Position numbers and translations under genes: made by a program
Notes under the pieces: generated by a model
Databases searched by the model: none
What the model was told of the DNA's origin: nothing
The model's input: only the letters and a program-made list of their open reading frames with translations
Part shown: positions 32,692 to 41,990 of the stretch, piece by piece
Numbering within the stretch: the stretch's first letter is position 1
How the letters are laid out: every line of letters begins with the position of its first letter
Origin: Allofustis seminis DSM 15817
GTDB taxonomy: Bacteria; Bacillota; Bacilli; Lactobacillales; Carnobacteriaceae_A
Direction of reading: 5' to 3'
NCBI RefSeq assembly: GCF_000374325.1
Contig: NZ_KB894079.1
Location: forward strand, 1 to 64,000
DNA length: 64,000 nucleotides

Positions 32692-34350
32692 TTGAGATTA
32701 GAAATTTTAAATGGCGATGACTTTAAACAAATGATCGTTGCAGGTCAGAAAAACTTAGAGAAAAACCATGAGTATGTTAATGAGTTAAACGTCTTCCCTG
32801 TTCCAGATGGCGATACGGGCACCAATATGAATCTGACATTTACAAGCGGGAAGGATGCCGTTTTAGAGTGTGAGACGGATCATGTTGGAGAAATTGGTCG
32901 AATTTTAGCCAAAGGGCTCTTGATGGGAGCACGCGGAAACTCAGGTGTTATTTTATCCCAGTTATTTAGAGGATTCTCTAAAAAAATAGAAAAATATGAG
33001 TCGCTTGATGCGAAAAAATTTGCGACCGCCTTTCAAGGAGGTGTCGATGCAGCATATAAAGCGATTATGAAACCAGTTGAAGGAACGATTTTAACAGTAG
33101 CTCGTGAAGCTGCAAAAGCGGGCGAGCAAGCCGCTTTAGAAAATGCGGATATCATTGGTGTAATGGCCGCAGTAAAAGATGCTGCACAGACAGCACTGGA
33201 CCATACACCTGAACAACTGCCAGTTCTTAAAGAAGTGGGATTTGTTGACAGTGGGGGTCAGGGACTAGTCTTCATCTATGAAGGTTTCTTATCCATATTG
33301 ACTGGAGAAGCACCAAAAGCAGTGCTGCCATTAAAAAAAGCTGAAATATTTGAAGAAGTTGTTGAACATGAGGTTCATCATGAAGTAGCACATCCAGCGG
33401 ATATTGTATATGGTTATTGTACTGAAATTATGGTGCGCTTAGGTGAAGGAGAAACGGTCGATTCCACCTTTGACTATGATGAGTTCAGAAACTACTTAAA
33501 TGAATTAGGTGACTCACTTTTAGTCGTTGCAGATGATGAGATTGTAAAAGTCCATGTTCATACTGAAAAACCAGGCGAAGTTATGAATTATGGTCAAAAA
33601 TTCGGCTCACTCATTAAGATTAAAGTTGACAATATGCGTGAACAAAATGCCGCACTAGTTAACAAAGAAAATCAAATAGCAAAAGCTCCTGAAAAAGATC
33701 TTGCAATTATTACAGTTGCTGCAGGAGAGGGTGTTAGTGAAATGTTCCGCTCAATGGGTGTCGATTATGTTTTAAAAGGCGGCCAAACGATGAATCCATC
33801 GACGCATGATTTTGTTGAAGCAATGGAAAAAGTCCCTGCTAAAAATTATTTGCTTTTACCAAATAATAGCAACATTTTCTTAGCTGCTAAGCAAGCAGCA
33901 GAAATTCATGAAGGTAATGCTGCGGTAGTCGAAACACGAACGATACAGCAAGGACTTACTGCGATGCTAGCGTTCCATCCTGACGGCGGTCTGGAAGAAA
34001 ATTTAAAATCAATGGCTGAGGAAATGACAATGGTCACATCAGGTCAAATTACTTTTGCAGTTCGCGATACAGAAATAAATGGCTTGCATATTAAAAAAGA
34101 CCATTATATTGGACTCATTGATGGTGAGATCAAAGTAACAGATGCTGAATTAAATAAAATTGTCTTACAAACAATTACTGAAATGATTGATGAGGACAGT
34201 GAAATGATTACATTAATTTTTGGAGAAGATGTGTCGGAACAAGAAGCTGAATTGTTACAAGCAGAAATTGAAGAAGCGTTTGATGATCTGGATGTTGAAA
34301 TTTATGAAGGGAATCAACCCGTTTATCCTTATTTAATTTCAGTTGAATAA
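32692..34350 (+). CDS. fakA: Fatty acid kinase catalytic subunit FakA (DAK domain, YloV)
   Basis: 552-residue ATP-dependent kinase that phosphorylates exogenous fatty acids held by FakB, feeding acyl-phosphate to PlsY. N-terminal DhaL/DAK domain with LNVFPVPDGDTGTNMNLT and LLMGARGNSGVILSQLFRGF; middle and C-terminal FakB-like parts. Length equals Bacillus YloV. TTG start at 32692 with GAGGAG upstream. No fakB lies in this window, though plsX and acpP follow recG, so acyl-phosphate genes cluster here. Terminator after it. Confidence 0.93.
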   Translation: MRLEILNGDDFKQMIVAGQKNLEKNHEYVNELNVFPVPDGDTGTNMNLTFTSGKDAVLECETDHVGEIGRILAKGLLMGARGNSGVILSQLFRGFSKKIEKYESLDAKKFATAFQGGVDAAYKAIMKPVEGTILTVAREAAKAGEQAALENADIIGVMAAVKDAAQTALDHTPEQLPVLKEVGFVDSGGQGLVFIYEGFLSILTGEAPKAVLPLKKAEIFEEVVEHEVHHEVAHPADIVYGYCTEIMVRLGEGETVDSTFDYDEFRNYLNELGDSLLVVADDEIVKVHVHTEKPGEVMNYGQKFGSLIKIKVDNMREQNAALVNKENQIAKAPEKDLAIITVAAGEGVSEMFRSMGVDYVLKGGQTMNPSTHDFVEAMEKVPAKNYLLLPNNSNIFLAAKQAAEIHEGNAAVVETRTIQQGLTAMLAFHPDGGLEENLKSMAEEMTMVTSGQITFAVRDTEINGLHIKKDHYIGLIDGEIKVTDAELNKIVLQTITEMIDEDSEMITLIFGEDVSEQEAELLQAEIEEAFDDLDVEIYEGNQPVYPYLISVE

Positions 34351-34357
34351 TTCTTAT

Positions 34358-34388
34358 AGGACAGACGGTCATTCGTTTGTCCTTTTTT
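34358..34388 (+). terminator. Intrinsic terminator after fakA
   Basis: AGGACAGACG / CGTTTGTCCT imperfect stem followed by six T. Confidence 0.8.
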
Positions 34389-34412
34389 AAAATTTAAGGA
34401 GGTGGTATAAGT

Positions 34413-36449
34413 ATGCAATCGGTACTGACTCAATCTGTCGGTCGATTGAAAGGCGTAGGTCAAAAAAGAAAAGAAGCATTGAATCATCTAGGAATCTATT
34501 CTATTTTGGACTTACTTTTATACTTTCCATTTCGCTATGAAGACCTCTCTGTGAAAGATCTTCATGAAATTCAGGATCGACAAAAAATTGTACTGGAGGG
34601 GCTCATATTGAACTCTCCTATCGTTCAATATTTCGGTCGAAATAAAAGTCGACTGCTGACACACATTACGGTTGAAGGCATTGTAATTCCTATTGTTTTT
34701 TTTAATCAACCTTATTTGAAAGACAAACTGGAAAAGGGCAACACTTTAAAAGTTTTTGGGACGTGGGATAGTGCACGTGCTCAATTAAGTGGCATTAAAA
34801 TAATCGGAAGTCATTCTAATGAAGAAAATTTTGAATCTATTTATCCTGCCTCAAAAGAAATAAAGTCGCAGACCATTGCGAAATTAATTAAGCAAGCATG
34901 GGATACGTATCATTTCGCTATTCCTGTTGTGTGGCCAGAGCATTTAAAGGTGGCATATCACCTACTCTCATTGAAAGAAATAATTGTAGGGATGCATTTT
35001 CCTAATCGCGATGAAGAATATGAATGGGCACGTCGAAGTTTTGCCTTTTTGGAACTTTTTGCCTATCAATTGAACATATTACAACTAAAGATGCGTCAAG
35101 AACAAGCTGGCCACGCTATTTTATATGATAATGAGGCATTAAAGCATTTTTTTGCGCAATTGCCATTTGAATTAACAGGTGCTCAAAAGCGTTGTGTAAA
35201 TGAAATATGTGCAGATTTAAGACGGCCTCACCAAATGTATCGACTTCTTCAAGGAGATGTAGGCAGCGGAAAAACAGTAGTGTCTGCTGCAGCAATGTTT
35301 GCGGCATATACCGCCGGATTACAATCGGCTTTAATGGTGCCGACTGAAATTTTGGCGCAACAGCATTTTGAAACATTGAAAAAGATGTTTGCATCCTATC
35401 CTATACGTATTGCACTGCTTACGGGAAATACACCATCTAAGGAAAGAAAAAAGTATCTTGAACAATTAGAAACTGGTAAAATTGATATAGTTGTAGGAAC
35501 TCATGCACTTATTCAAGAAGATGTTCATTTTTATCATCTAGGTTTTATTTTAATTGATGAACAGCATAGATTCGGTGTGGAACAACGGCGCGCTTTACGC
35601 AAAAAAGGCGACCATCCAGATATCTTATTTATGACAGCGACCCCTATTCCGAGAACATTATCAATTACAAGTTTTGGCGAAATGGATATTAGTTCGATTG
35701 ATGAATTGCCACCGCAACGTAAAGCTGTTCGCACACATTGGATAAAACCTAGACAATTAAGAAGTCTTATGGAATGGTTAAATCCCCAAATCGAACAAGG
35801 TGCACAAATATACGTTATCAGTCCTCTAATAGAAGAAAGCGAACATTTAGAAGCGGAAACGCTTGACTCACTTTTTTTAGAATATCGCAGTCATTTGAAA
35901 GACACAATAAGAATTGAATGCTTGCATGGGCAAATGTCTGCTGATGATAAGCAATTGATTATGGAGCGCTTTAAAAATCATGAAATTGATGTATTGATTT
36001 CTACGACTGTAATTGAAGTCGGAGTAGATGTACCAAATGCGATCGGCATGGTGATTCATAATGCGGATCGTTTCGGGCTATCCCAGTTGCATCAATTAAG
36101 AGGAAGAGTTGGCAGAGGTGATAAAGCATCGTTTTGCATCTTAATTGCTGAGCCAAGGACGGAAGAAGGACGCCAACGTCTGGAAATAATGGTGGCAACT
36201 AATGATGGATTTGTTCTAAGCCAAAAAGACTTGCAAATGCGAGGACCTGGCGATTGGTTTGGAAAAAGTCAGTCAGGCAATATAGAATTTAAAGTGGCAG
36301 ATTTAGTGAAAGATGCGGAAATAGTCGAAGTGACACGTCTTGAAGCTGAAAAAATCTACCAACAAAAAAATGAACAAGATTATAAGAAGTTAGAAGAATT
36401 TCTACAACTGATCAACAAACAGGAAAATAATTTGGACATATTGGATTAG
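34413..36449 (+). CDS. recG: ATP-dependent DNA helicase RecG
   Basis: 678-residue SF2 branch-migration helicase that remodels stalled forks and Holliday junctions. N-terminal wedge/OB domain (GRLKGVGQKRKEALNHLG), Walker A LLQGDVGSGKTVVSAAA, DEAH-type LIDEQHRFGVEQR, TATPIPRT, and the C-terminal QLRGRVGRGDKAS with TRG-like tail. Start with AAGGAGGTGG 7 nt before the ATG. Followed by plsX after 14 nt, the recG-plsX arrangement common in Firmicutes but without fapR, which Bacillus has between them. Confidence 0.96.
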   Translation: MQSVLTQSVGRLKGVGQKRKEALNHLGIYSILDLLLYFPFRYEDLSVKDLHEIQDRQKIVLEGLILNSPIVQYFGRNKSRLLTHITVEGIVIPIVFFNQPYLKDKLEKGNTLKVFGTWDSARAQLSGIKIIGSHSNEENFESIYPASKEIKSQTIAKLIKQAWDTYHFAIPVVWPEHLKVAYHLLSLKEIIVGMHFPNRDEEYEWARRSFAFLELFAYQLNILQLKMRQEQAGHAILYDNEALKHFFAQLPFELTGAQKRCVNEICADLRRPHQMYRLLQGDVGSGKTVVSAAAMFAAYTAGLQSALMVPTEILAQQHFETLKKMFASYPIRIALLTGNTPSKERKKYLEQLETGKIDIVVGTHALIQEDVHFYHLGFILIDEQHRFGVEQRRALRKKGDHPDILFMTATPIPRTLSITSFGEMDISSIDELPPQRKAVRTHWIKPRQLRSLMEWLNPQIEQGAQIYVISPLIEESEHLEAETLDSLFLEYRSHLKDTIRIECLHGQMSADDKQLIMERFKNHEIDVLISTTVIEVGVDVPNAIGMVIHNADRFGLSQLHQLRGRVGRGDKASFCILIAEPRTEEGRQRLEIMVATNDGFVLSQKDLQMRGPGDWFGKSQSGNIEFKVADLVKDAEIVEVTRLEAEKIYQQKNEQDYKKLEEFLQLINKQENNLDILD

Positions 36450-36463
36450 TAAAGGAGCATAAT

Positions 36464-37495
36464 ATGAAAATTGCAATAGACGCAATGGGAGGCGACCGAG
36501 CCCCACAGGTGATTGTTGAAGGAGCTCAGGCAGTAGCGGAAGAGTATTCAGATGTAATATTTACACTTTATGGTGATCCTAATGAGATCAAAAAATATCT
36601 CACACAAAAATTAGATAATATTCAAATTATTGAAACAACCGAAGTGATAACAGGAGAAGATGACCCTGTTCGCTCTATTCGCAGAAAAGTTGATTCATCT
36701 TTAGTAAGAGCTGCCCGCGATGTTAAGGAAGGGTTGCAAGATGGATTATTTTCAGCTGGTAATACGGGCGCATTGTTAAGTGCTGGAACGTTGATTGTTG
36801 GCCGAATTCCAGGTGTATTTCGACCAGCATTAATGGTCAGTTTGCCTAACTTTGGCGAGTTAAAACGTCCTACGATTTTTTTAGATCTAGGGGCTAATTC
36901 GGAAACTAAGCCAGAATTCATTTCACAATTTGGAGTATTAGGGTCATTCTTTGCCAAAGCACTTCATAACGCAGTACGACCTTCTGTTGCACTCTTAAAT
37001 AATGGAGCAGAAGAAGGAAAAGGAAATCAAATCACTAAAGAAGCTCATCAATTGTTAAAAGAAAATAAAGCCATTCATTTTGTGGGAAATATTGAAGCTC
37101 GTGATATGCTTCGTACTAATGTAGATGTTGTAGTGGCGGACGGTTTTGTGGGGAATGCAGTCTTAAAAGCGATGGAAGGCACTGCTTTAACGATGAGTTC
37201 TATTTTAAAAGAGGCCATTATCTCTTCAGGAATAAAAGGAAAAGTCGGCGGTCTTCTATTAAAAGACAGTTTGCGTTCTTTAAGGGATAGCACAGATTAT
37301 TCAAAATTGGGCGGTGCTATTTTAATAGGTGTCAATGCTCCTGTAATGAAAACACATGGTGCAACAAATGCGGAAGCTGTATCAGGAACATTGAAGCAGA
37401 TGATTACTATTTTGCATTCCAATATTATTAATGAATTAAAAGATTATTTTGTTAACGAAAGAAAAATTCAAGATGCTGAAAATGATAAAAAGTAG
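36464..37495 (+). CDS. plsX: Phosphate acyltransferase PlsX
   Basis: 343-residue peripheral membrane enzyme that converts acyl-ACP and phosphate to acyl-phosphate for phospholipid synthesis. MKIAIDAMGGDRAPQVIVEG start, SAGNTGALLSAGTLIVGRI, FLDLGANSETKPEF and LLNNGAEEGKGN are typical. GGAG 6 nt before the ATG. acpP follows after 85 nt; fabD and fabG, found here in Bacillus, are missing from this place. Confidence 0.96.
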   Translation: MKIAIDAMGGDRAPQVIVEGAQAVAEEYSDVIFTLYGDPNEIKKYLTQKLDNIQIIETTEVITGEDDPVRSIRRKVDSSLVRAARDVKEGLQDGLFSAGNTGALLSAGTLIVGRIPGVFRPALMVSLPNFGELKRPTIFLDLGANSETKPEFISQFGVLGSFFAKALHNAVRPSVALLNNGAEEGKGNQITKEAHQLLKENKAIHFVGNIEARDMLRTNVDVVVADGFVGNAVLKAMEGTALTMSSILKEAIISSGIKGKVGGLLLKDSLRSLRDSTDYSKLGGAILIGVNAPVMKTHGATNAEAVSGTLKQMITILHSNIINELKDYFVNERKIQDAENDKK

Positions 37496-37580
37496 CATAT
37501 ATTTTAAAAATACTATACTATTAAAGCAAGCTCTAGAATCATAGAGACAGTGTCATAGCTAGCATATAGGAGGATTTCGA

Positions 37581-37829
37581 ATGACAAATGAAGAAATATT
37601 TGAAAAAATTAAAGAAATACTCGTTGACCGCTTAGGGGTTGATGAAAGTCGAATTACTTTAGAAACGTCTTATACAGATGACTTAGGTGCTGATTCATTA
37701 GACTTGGTTGAACTTATTATGGAGTTGGAAGATGCTTTCGATAGTGAGATTTCAGATGAAGAAGCACAAAAGATTTCAACAATTGGAAAAACTGTAGAAT
37801 TTATTCAAGAAAAGTTTGGCCGTCAATAA
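37581..37829 (+). CDS. acpP: Acyl carrier protein
   Basis: 82-residue acidic four-helix protein carrying 4'-phosphopantetheine on Ser in [12 protein letters not shown]. Carries acyl chains in fatty acid synthesis and is a PlsX substrate. AGGAGG 8 nt before the ATG; possible -10 TATACT upstream near 37514, so it may be expressed apart from plsX. Confidence 0.95.
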   Translation: MTNEEIFEKIKEILVDRLGVDESRITLETSYTDDLGADSLDLVELIMELEDAFDSEISDEEAQKISTIGKTVEFIQEKFGRQ

Positions 37830-37919
37830 AAAAATAGGAAATGATATAATTTTAAGCAAAAATGAGAGTTTAATTAGAAAAAGCTTGCAAAAAATAAAAA
37901 AAGCTTTAAAATGAACTAT

Positions 37920-37958
37920 AAACCACTACTCATTTTTAGTACAAGTAGTGGTCTTTAT
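37920..37958 (+). terminator. Intrinsic terminator downstream of acpP
   Basis: ACCACTACT (37922-37930) / AGTAGTGGT (37944-37952) with a 13-nt loop and a T-rich tail. Confidence 0.75.
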
Positions 37959-37999
37959 TTTAAATCTAATTCATAATAGTTAATGATTAGAAATAGTGA

Positions 38000-38023
38000 T
38001 GCATCCTAATAATGATGGATGCG
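38000..38023 (+). promoter_or_regulatory. Hairpin next to the opp operon ribosome site
   Basis: GCATCC (38001-38006) / GGATGC (38017-38022), ending 2 nt before TAGGAGG of oppD. It may tune translation or protect the 5' end of the mRNA; no protein ligand is known. Confidence 0.45.
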
Positions 38024-38038
38024 TAGGAGGTTTGAATA

Positions 38039-39046
38039 GTGGCGACCGATAACACTTTAATTGAAGTAAACAATCTAAATGTTGGTTTCCGCTTTGGAGA
38101 CGAGTACTACAATGCAGTTGAAGATGTTTCCATAAGTTTAGCTAAGAATGAAATATTAGCAATTGTGGGAGAATCTGGTTGTGGGAAGTCGACATTAGCA
38201 ACAGCAATTATTGGATTGCATGATCCACATAATACAAGAATTGAAGGCGAAATTTTATATAACGGTTTGGATTTAACGAAATTAAATGAAAAATTGTACA
38301 ATCGTCTTCGTGGAAATGATATTAGTATGATTTTCCAAGATCCACTAGGTTCATTGAACCCAGTAATGACGATTTATAAACAAATTGAAGAATCGCTGAT
38401 TTATCATACGAAGTTAAATGATAAAGAAAGATATGATCGGGTTTTAGAATTATTAAATCAGGTCGGTATTCCGAAACCAGAACGCGTTATGAAACAATAT
38501 CCGCATGAGTTATCGGGTGGTATGAGACAGCGAGTTGTCATCGCAATTGCCTTGGCAAACAAACCGCCTGTCATTATTGCAGACGAACCTACAACTGCTT
38601 TGGATGTTACCATCCAAGCACAAATTCTGGACTTGATGAAAGATATTCAAGAAGAAACAGAATCAGGAATTATTTTAATTACACATGACTTGGGAGTTGT
38701 TGCAGAGACAGCAGATAGAGTAGCGGTTATGTATGCCGGTCAAATCGTTGAAGAAGCTCCTGTTGATGTTTTATTTACAGATCCTAAGCATCCATATACG
38801 CGCTCCCTTTTGAACTCTATTCCTAACGAATTGCATGAAGATGGTGAAGAGTTACACGTTATTCAAGGAACGGTGCCATCATTGCAGAATCTTCCACGAA
38901 AAGGGGATCGTTTCCGCGATCGTATTCCATGGATTCCTGATGAAGCATTTGATGAAGATCCTATCCTTCATGAAATTGCACCAGGCCATAAAGTGCGCGG
39001 AAATAGTTGGAAATATTTCCACTTTGAAGGGGAGGAGATGGAATAA
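38039..39046 (+). CDS. oppD: Oligopeptide ABC transporter ATPase OppD
   Basis: 335-residue cytosolic ATPase. Walker A GESGCGKSTLATAI, signature LSGGMRQRVVIAIALA, Walker B VIIADEPTTALDV, switch His in ITHDLGVVAE, and the C-terminal oligopeptide/dipeptide extension (HPYTRSLLNSIP). GTG start with AGGAGG 8 nt before. It heads a five-gene operon for peptide uptake. Its stop shares a base with the oppF start. Confidence 0.95.
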   Translation: MATDNTLIEVNNLNVGFRFGDEYYNAVEDVSISLAKNEILAIVGESGCGKSTLATAIIGLHDPHNTRIEGEILYNGLDLTKLNEKLYNRLRGNDISMIFQDPLGSLNPVMTIYKQIEESLIYHTKLNDKERYDRVLELLNQVGIPKPERVMKQYPHELSGGMRQRVVIAIALANKPPVIIADEPTTALDVTIQAQILDLMKDIQEETESGIILITHDLGVVAETADRVAVMYAGQIVEEAPVDVLFTDPKHPYTRSLLNSIPNELHEDGEELHVIQGTVPSLQNLPRKGDRFRDRIPWIPDEAFDEDPILHEIAPGHKVRGNSWKYFHFEGEEME

Positions 39047-40023
39047 TGGAATTTTTAGAATTACAAAATATGAAAATCCATTTCCCAATTCGCGGTGGGA
39101 TTTTTAATACGATTCAAGACTATGTTTATGCGGTTGATGGTGTAAATATGGTAATTGGAACAGGTAAGACATATGGACTTGTTGGAGAGTCAGGTTCTGG
39201 TAAAACTACAATTGGTAAAGGAATTATCGGTTTGGAACATGTTACCGGCGGAAAAGTTCTTTACGAAGGTGTTGACGTTACGAATAAAGCGCGAAGTCGT
39301 GCACAAGCGTATCGTGATTACAATAAAGACATTCAAATGATTTTCCAAGATTCAACATCCTCTTTGAACCCTAAAAAAAGAATCAAAGATGTTATTGCTG
39401 AACCTATGCGCAATTATTTTAATTATACGAAAGAAGAAGAATTGAATCGTGTCATTGAATTACTTGAAATTGTTGGACTAAATGAAAATGCGATTTATCG
39501 CTATCCTCATGAATTCTCAGGTGGGCAACGTCAGCGTATCGGTGTAGCGCGCGCGGTAGCAAGTGATCCGAAACTGATCATTGCAGATGAGCCGACCAGT
39601 GCTTTAGACTTATCGGTTCAAGCACAAGTCTTAAACTTTATGCAACGCATTCAAAAAGAATATGGATTAAGCTATCTATTTATTTCACATGACTTATCAG
39701 TCGTTAAGCATATGGCAGATGATATTGCGATCATGCACCGCGGTCGTTTTGTTGAGCAAGGATCAAAAGAACAAATCTTTAATAATCCACAACATATTTA
39801 TACGAAGCGTCTATTATCTGCAATTCCTAAAATTGATCCGCTAAATCGAGAAGAACACATGGATGAACGTAGAAGAATTGAAGCAGCTTATCATGAACAT
39901 CAAAAAGATTATTATGATGAAAATGGTCGCGTTTATGATTTAATGAAATTGTCAGATGATCATTATGCTGCCTTAAATCCAAATATTAGCGCAGAGCAAT
40001 TAAATATAAAGGGGGATGCATAA
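39046..40023 (+). CDS. oppF: Oligopeptide ABC transporter ATPase OppF
   Basis: 325-residue partner ATPase of OppD. Walker A GESGSGKTTIGKGI, signature FSGGQRQRIGVARAVA, Walker B LIIADEPTSALDL, switch His ISHDLSVVKHM. Its C-terminal tail is longer than in many OppF and rich in charged and Tyr residues (HEHQKDYYDENGRVYDL). Confidence 0.94.
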   Translation: MEFLELQNMKIHFPIRGGIFNTIQDYVYAVDGVNMVIGTGKTYGLVGESGSGKTTIGKGIIGLEHVTGGKVLYEGVDVTNKARSRAQAYRDYNKDIQMIFQDSTSSLNPKKRIKDVIAEPMRNYFNYTKEEELNRVIELLEIVGLNENAIYRYPHEFSGGQRQRIGVARAVASDPKLIIADEPTSALDLSVQAQVLNFMQRIQKEYGLSYLFISHDLSVVKHMADDIAIMHRGRFVEQGSKEQIFNNPQHIYTKRLLSAIPKIDPLNREEHMDERRRIEAAYHEHQKDYYDENGRVYDLMKLSDDHYAALNPNISAEQLNIKGDA

Positions 40024-40024
40024 T

Positions 40025-40987
40025 ATGTGGAAAACAGTAGTTAGACGTTTAATCATCATGATTCCCCAGATTATTTTATTAAGTATGTTAGTGTTTACTG
40101 TGGCACATTTCATGCCGGGGGATCCGTTCACTGGGATTATTGACCCGAACGTTGATGCGGCCCGCTTGGAAGAACTACGAAGAGCAGCGGGATATTATGA
40201 TCCATTGCATGTTCAATACTTTAGATGGGTGGGAAATGCCCTTCAAGGAGACTTCGGAAGAAGTTTTGCACAAAAAGTTCCAGTTACGACGTTGATTGGA
40301 GCGCGTGCTATGAACTCTATTCGCTTAGGTATAGTGTCTACAGTCTTTACTTATGCTATTGCGCTTCCGTTCGGAATGCTTTCAGGACGTTATAACAATT
40401 CGTGGTTTGATCGTTTTGTTATGATTTACAACTATGTGAGCTATGCAATTCCAACATTTGTTTTAGCATTACTATTTATATATATATTTGGATACCAACT
40501 CCAGTGGTTCCCAACACGTGGTTCTGCAAGTCCTGTTATTCCTAAAGGCACAGCACCATATTATTGGGATATGTTCTACCGATTGTTACTTCCAGGATTT
40601 ACGGCTGGAATTTTAGGTACAGCAACCACGACACAAACACTACGGAACGAAGTTATTGATGCTAAGACTCAAGACTACGTACGTACCGCTAGATCTAAAG
40701 GAGTTCCTGAAAATGTAATTTATAACAAGCACATTTTCAGAAATGCATTCTTACCGATTGCATCTTCAATTGGATTTATATTTTCTGGATTATTAAACGG
40801 TTCGGTTTTTATTGAAAGAATTTTTGCTTTCAATGGGATGGGGGACTTATTTATTACCTCTATTACCTCCCGAGATTATTCTGTTGTTATTACGCTTGTC
40901 TTATTTTATGGCGTAATCTCGATTATCGGATCATTAGTTTCAGATATTGTATTAAGTCTCGTGGATCCTCGAATCCGTATTGAATAA
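40025..40987 (+). CDS. oppB: Oligopeptide ABC transporter permease OppB
   Basis: 320-residue permease with six membrane helices; N-terminal VRRLIIMIPQIILLSMLVF, periplasmic-side MPGDPFTG, and the EAA loop (RTARSKGVPENVIYNKHIFR) that contacts the ATPases. The ATG at 40025 is at proper distance from GGGGG; an in-frame ATG at 40016 is too close. Confidence 0.94.
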   Translation: MWKTVVRRLIIMIPQIILLSMLVFTVAHFMPGDPFTGIIDPNVDAARLEELRRAAGYYDPLHVQYFRWVGNALQGDFGRSFAQKVPVTTLIGARAMNSIRLGIVSTVFTYAIALPFGMLSGRYNNSWFDRFVMIYNYVSYAIPTFVLALLFIYIFGYQLQWFPTRGSASPVIPKGTAPYYWDMFYRLLLPGFTAGILGTATTTQTLRNEVIDAKTQDYVRTARSKGVPENVIYNKHIFRNAFLPIASSIGFIFSGLLNGSVFIERIFAFNGMGDLFITSITSRDYSVVITLVLFYGVISIIGSLVSDIVLSLVDPRIRIE

Positions 40988-40998
40988 CAAGGAAAAGG

Positions 40999-41967
40999 AT
41001 GAAAAGTATGGCTATAAATAAACAAGAAGTTGTCGAGACAGCAGTCGACAGCACGGAAGTTTCAGCTCCTCCTATGGGATTCAGCGTAATCGTTCGTGAA
41101 TTCAAAAAAGATAAAGTGGCATTAGGTGCTTTGATTATTCTTGTTGCAATTTTAGCGTTGTCTGCCATTTGGTCGATTCGTTTAGATTGGGAACGCGTTA
41201 TGGAAGTCGATATCCTCAGTCACTTTAGATCGCCTGAACCTTTTAGTTTTGACAAGCTCATTGCAGCGTGGAATGGCGAAAAAACCTATATCATGGGTGG
41301 AGACGAATTCGGACGCGATGTATTCTTACAAATCTTTATTGCGACAGGTGTTTCTGTTTTGATTGCTTTTGCTGTAACAACAATTATTGCAGCAATCGGA
41401 ATTACGCTAGGATTAATTTCAGGCTACTATGGCGGAAAAGTTGATAGTGCAATTATGCGCTTTAATGATTTTGTGATGACACTACCAGTAACAATGATTA
41501 TTATTGCATTTTTGGTAGTTGTAGCAGATCAGAGTGTGTGGACATTTATCTTTATTATGAGTATTTTCTCATGGACAGGTTATGCTCGAATTGTTCGTAG
41601 TAAAGCACTTAGCGAAGGACGTTTAGACTATATCAGTGCTTCAAAAACAATGAGTACACCAACATATAAAATTATATTAAATGAAATGTTACCAAACTTG
41701 TCTTCTTTAATTACAGTCCAATTGATTTTATCATATGCTGCAAATATTGGCTTAGAGACAGGGCTTACTTTCTTAGGGTTCGGACTTCCGGACGGCACTC
41801 CAAGTTTAGGACGTATGGTATCTGCAGCGAATACGCCATATAACTTGGAATTTAGACCTTGGGTTTGGCTGCCTGCATCAACCGTTATCCTCGTGTTGAT
41901 GTTGTGCATAAACTATGTCGGTCAAGCATTAAAACGCTCGATTGACGCAAAACAAAGATTAGGATAA
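40999..41967 (+). CDS. oppC: Oligopeptide ABC transporter permease OppC
   Basis: 322-residue permease. N-terminal cytosolic stretch, helix ALGALIILVAILALSAIW, GGDEFGRDVFLQIF and the EAA loop with GRLDYISASKTM. Two starts fit (40999 and 41008, each with a ribosome site); the longer is given. Works as a heterodimer with OppB. Confidence 0.93.
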   Translation: MKSMAINKQEVVETAVDSTEVSAPPMGFSVIVREFKKDKVALGALIILVAILALSAIWSIRLDWERVMEVDILSHFRSPEPFSFDKLIAAWNGEKTYIMGGDEFGRDVFLQIFIATGVSVLIAFAVTTIIAAIGITLGLISGYYGGKVDSAIMRFNDFVMTLPVTMIIIAFLVVVADQSVWTFIFIMSIFSWTGYARIVRSKALSEGRLDYISASKTMSTPTYKIILNEMLPNLSSLITVQLILSYAANIGLETGLTFLGFGLPDGTPSLGRMVSAANTPYNLEFRPWVWLPASTVILVLMLCINYVGQALKRSIDAKQRLG

Positions 41968-41990
41968 TTTTAGAAAAAGGGGGATTTCTT

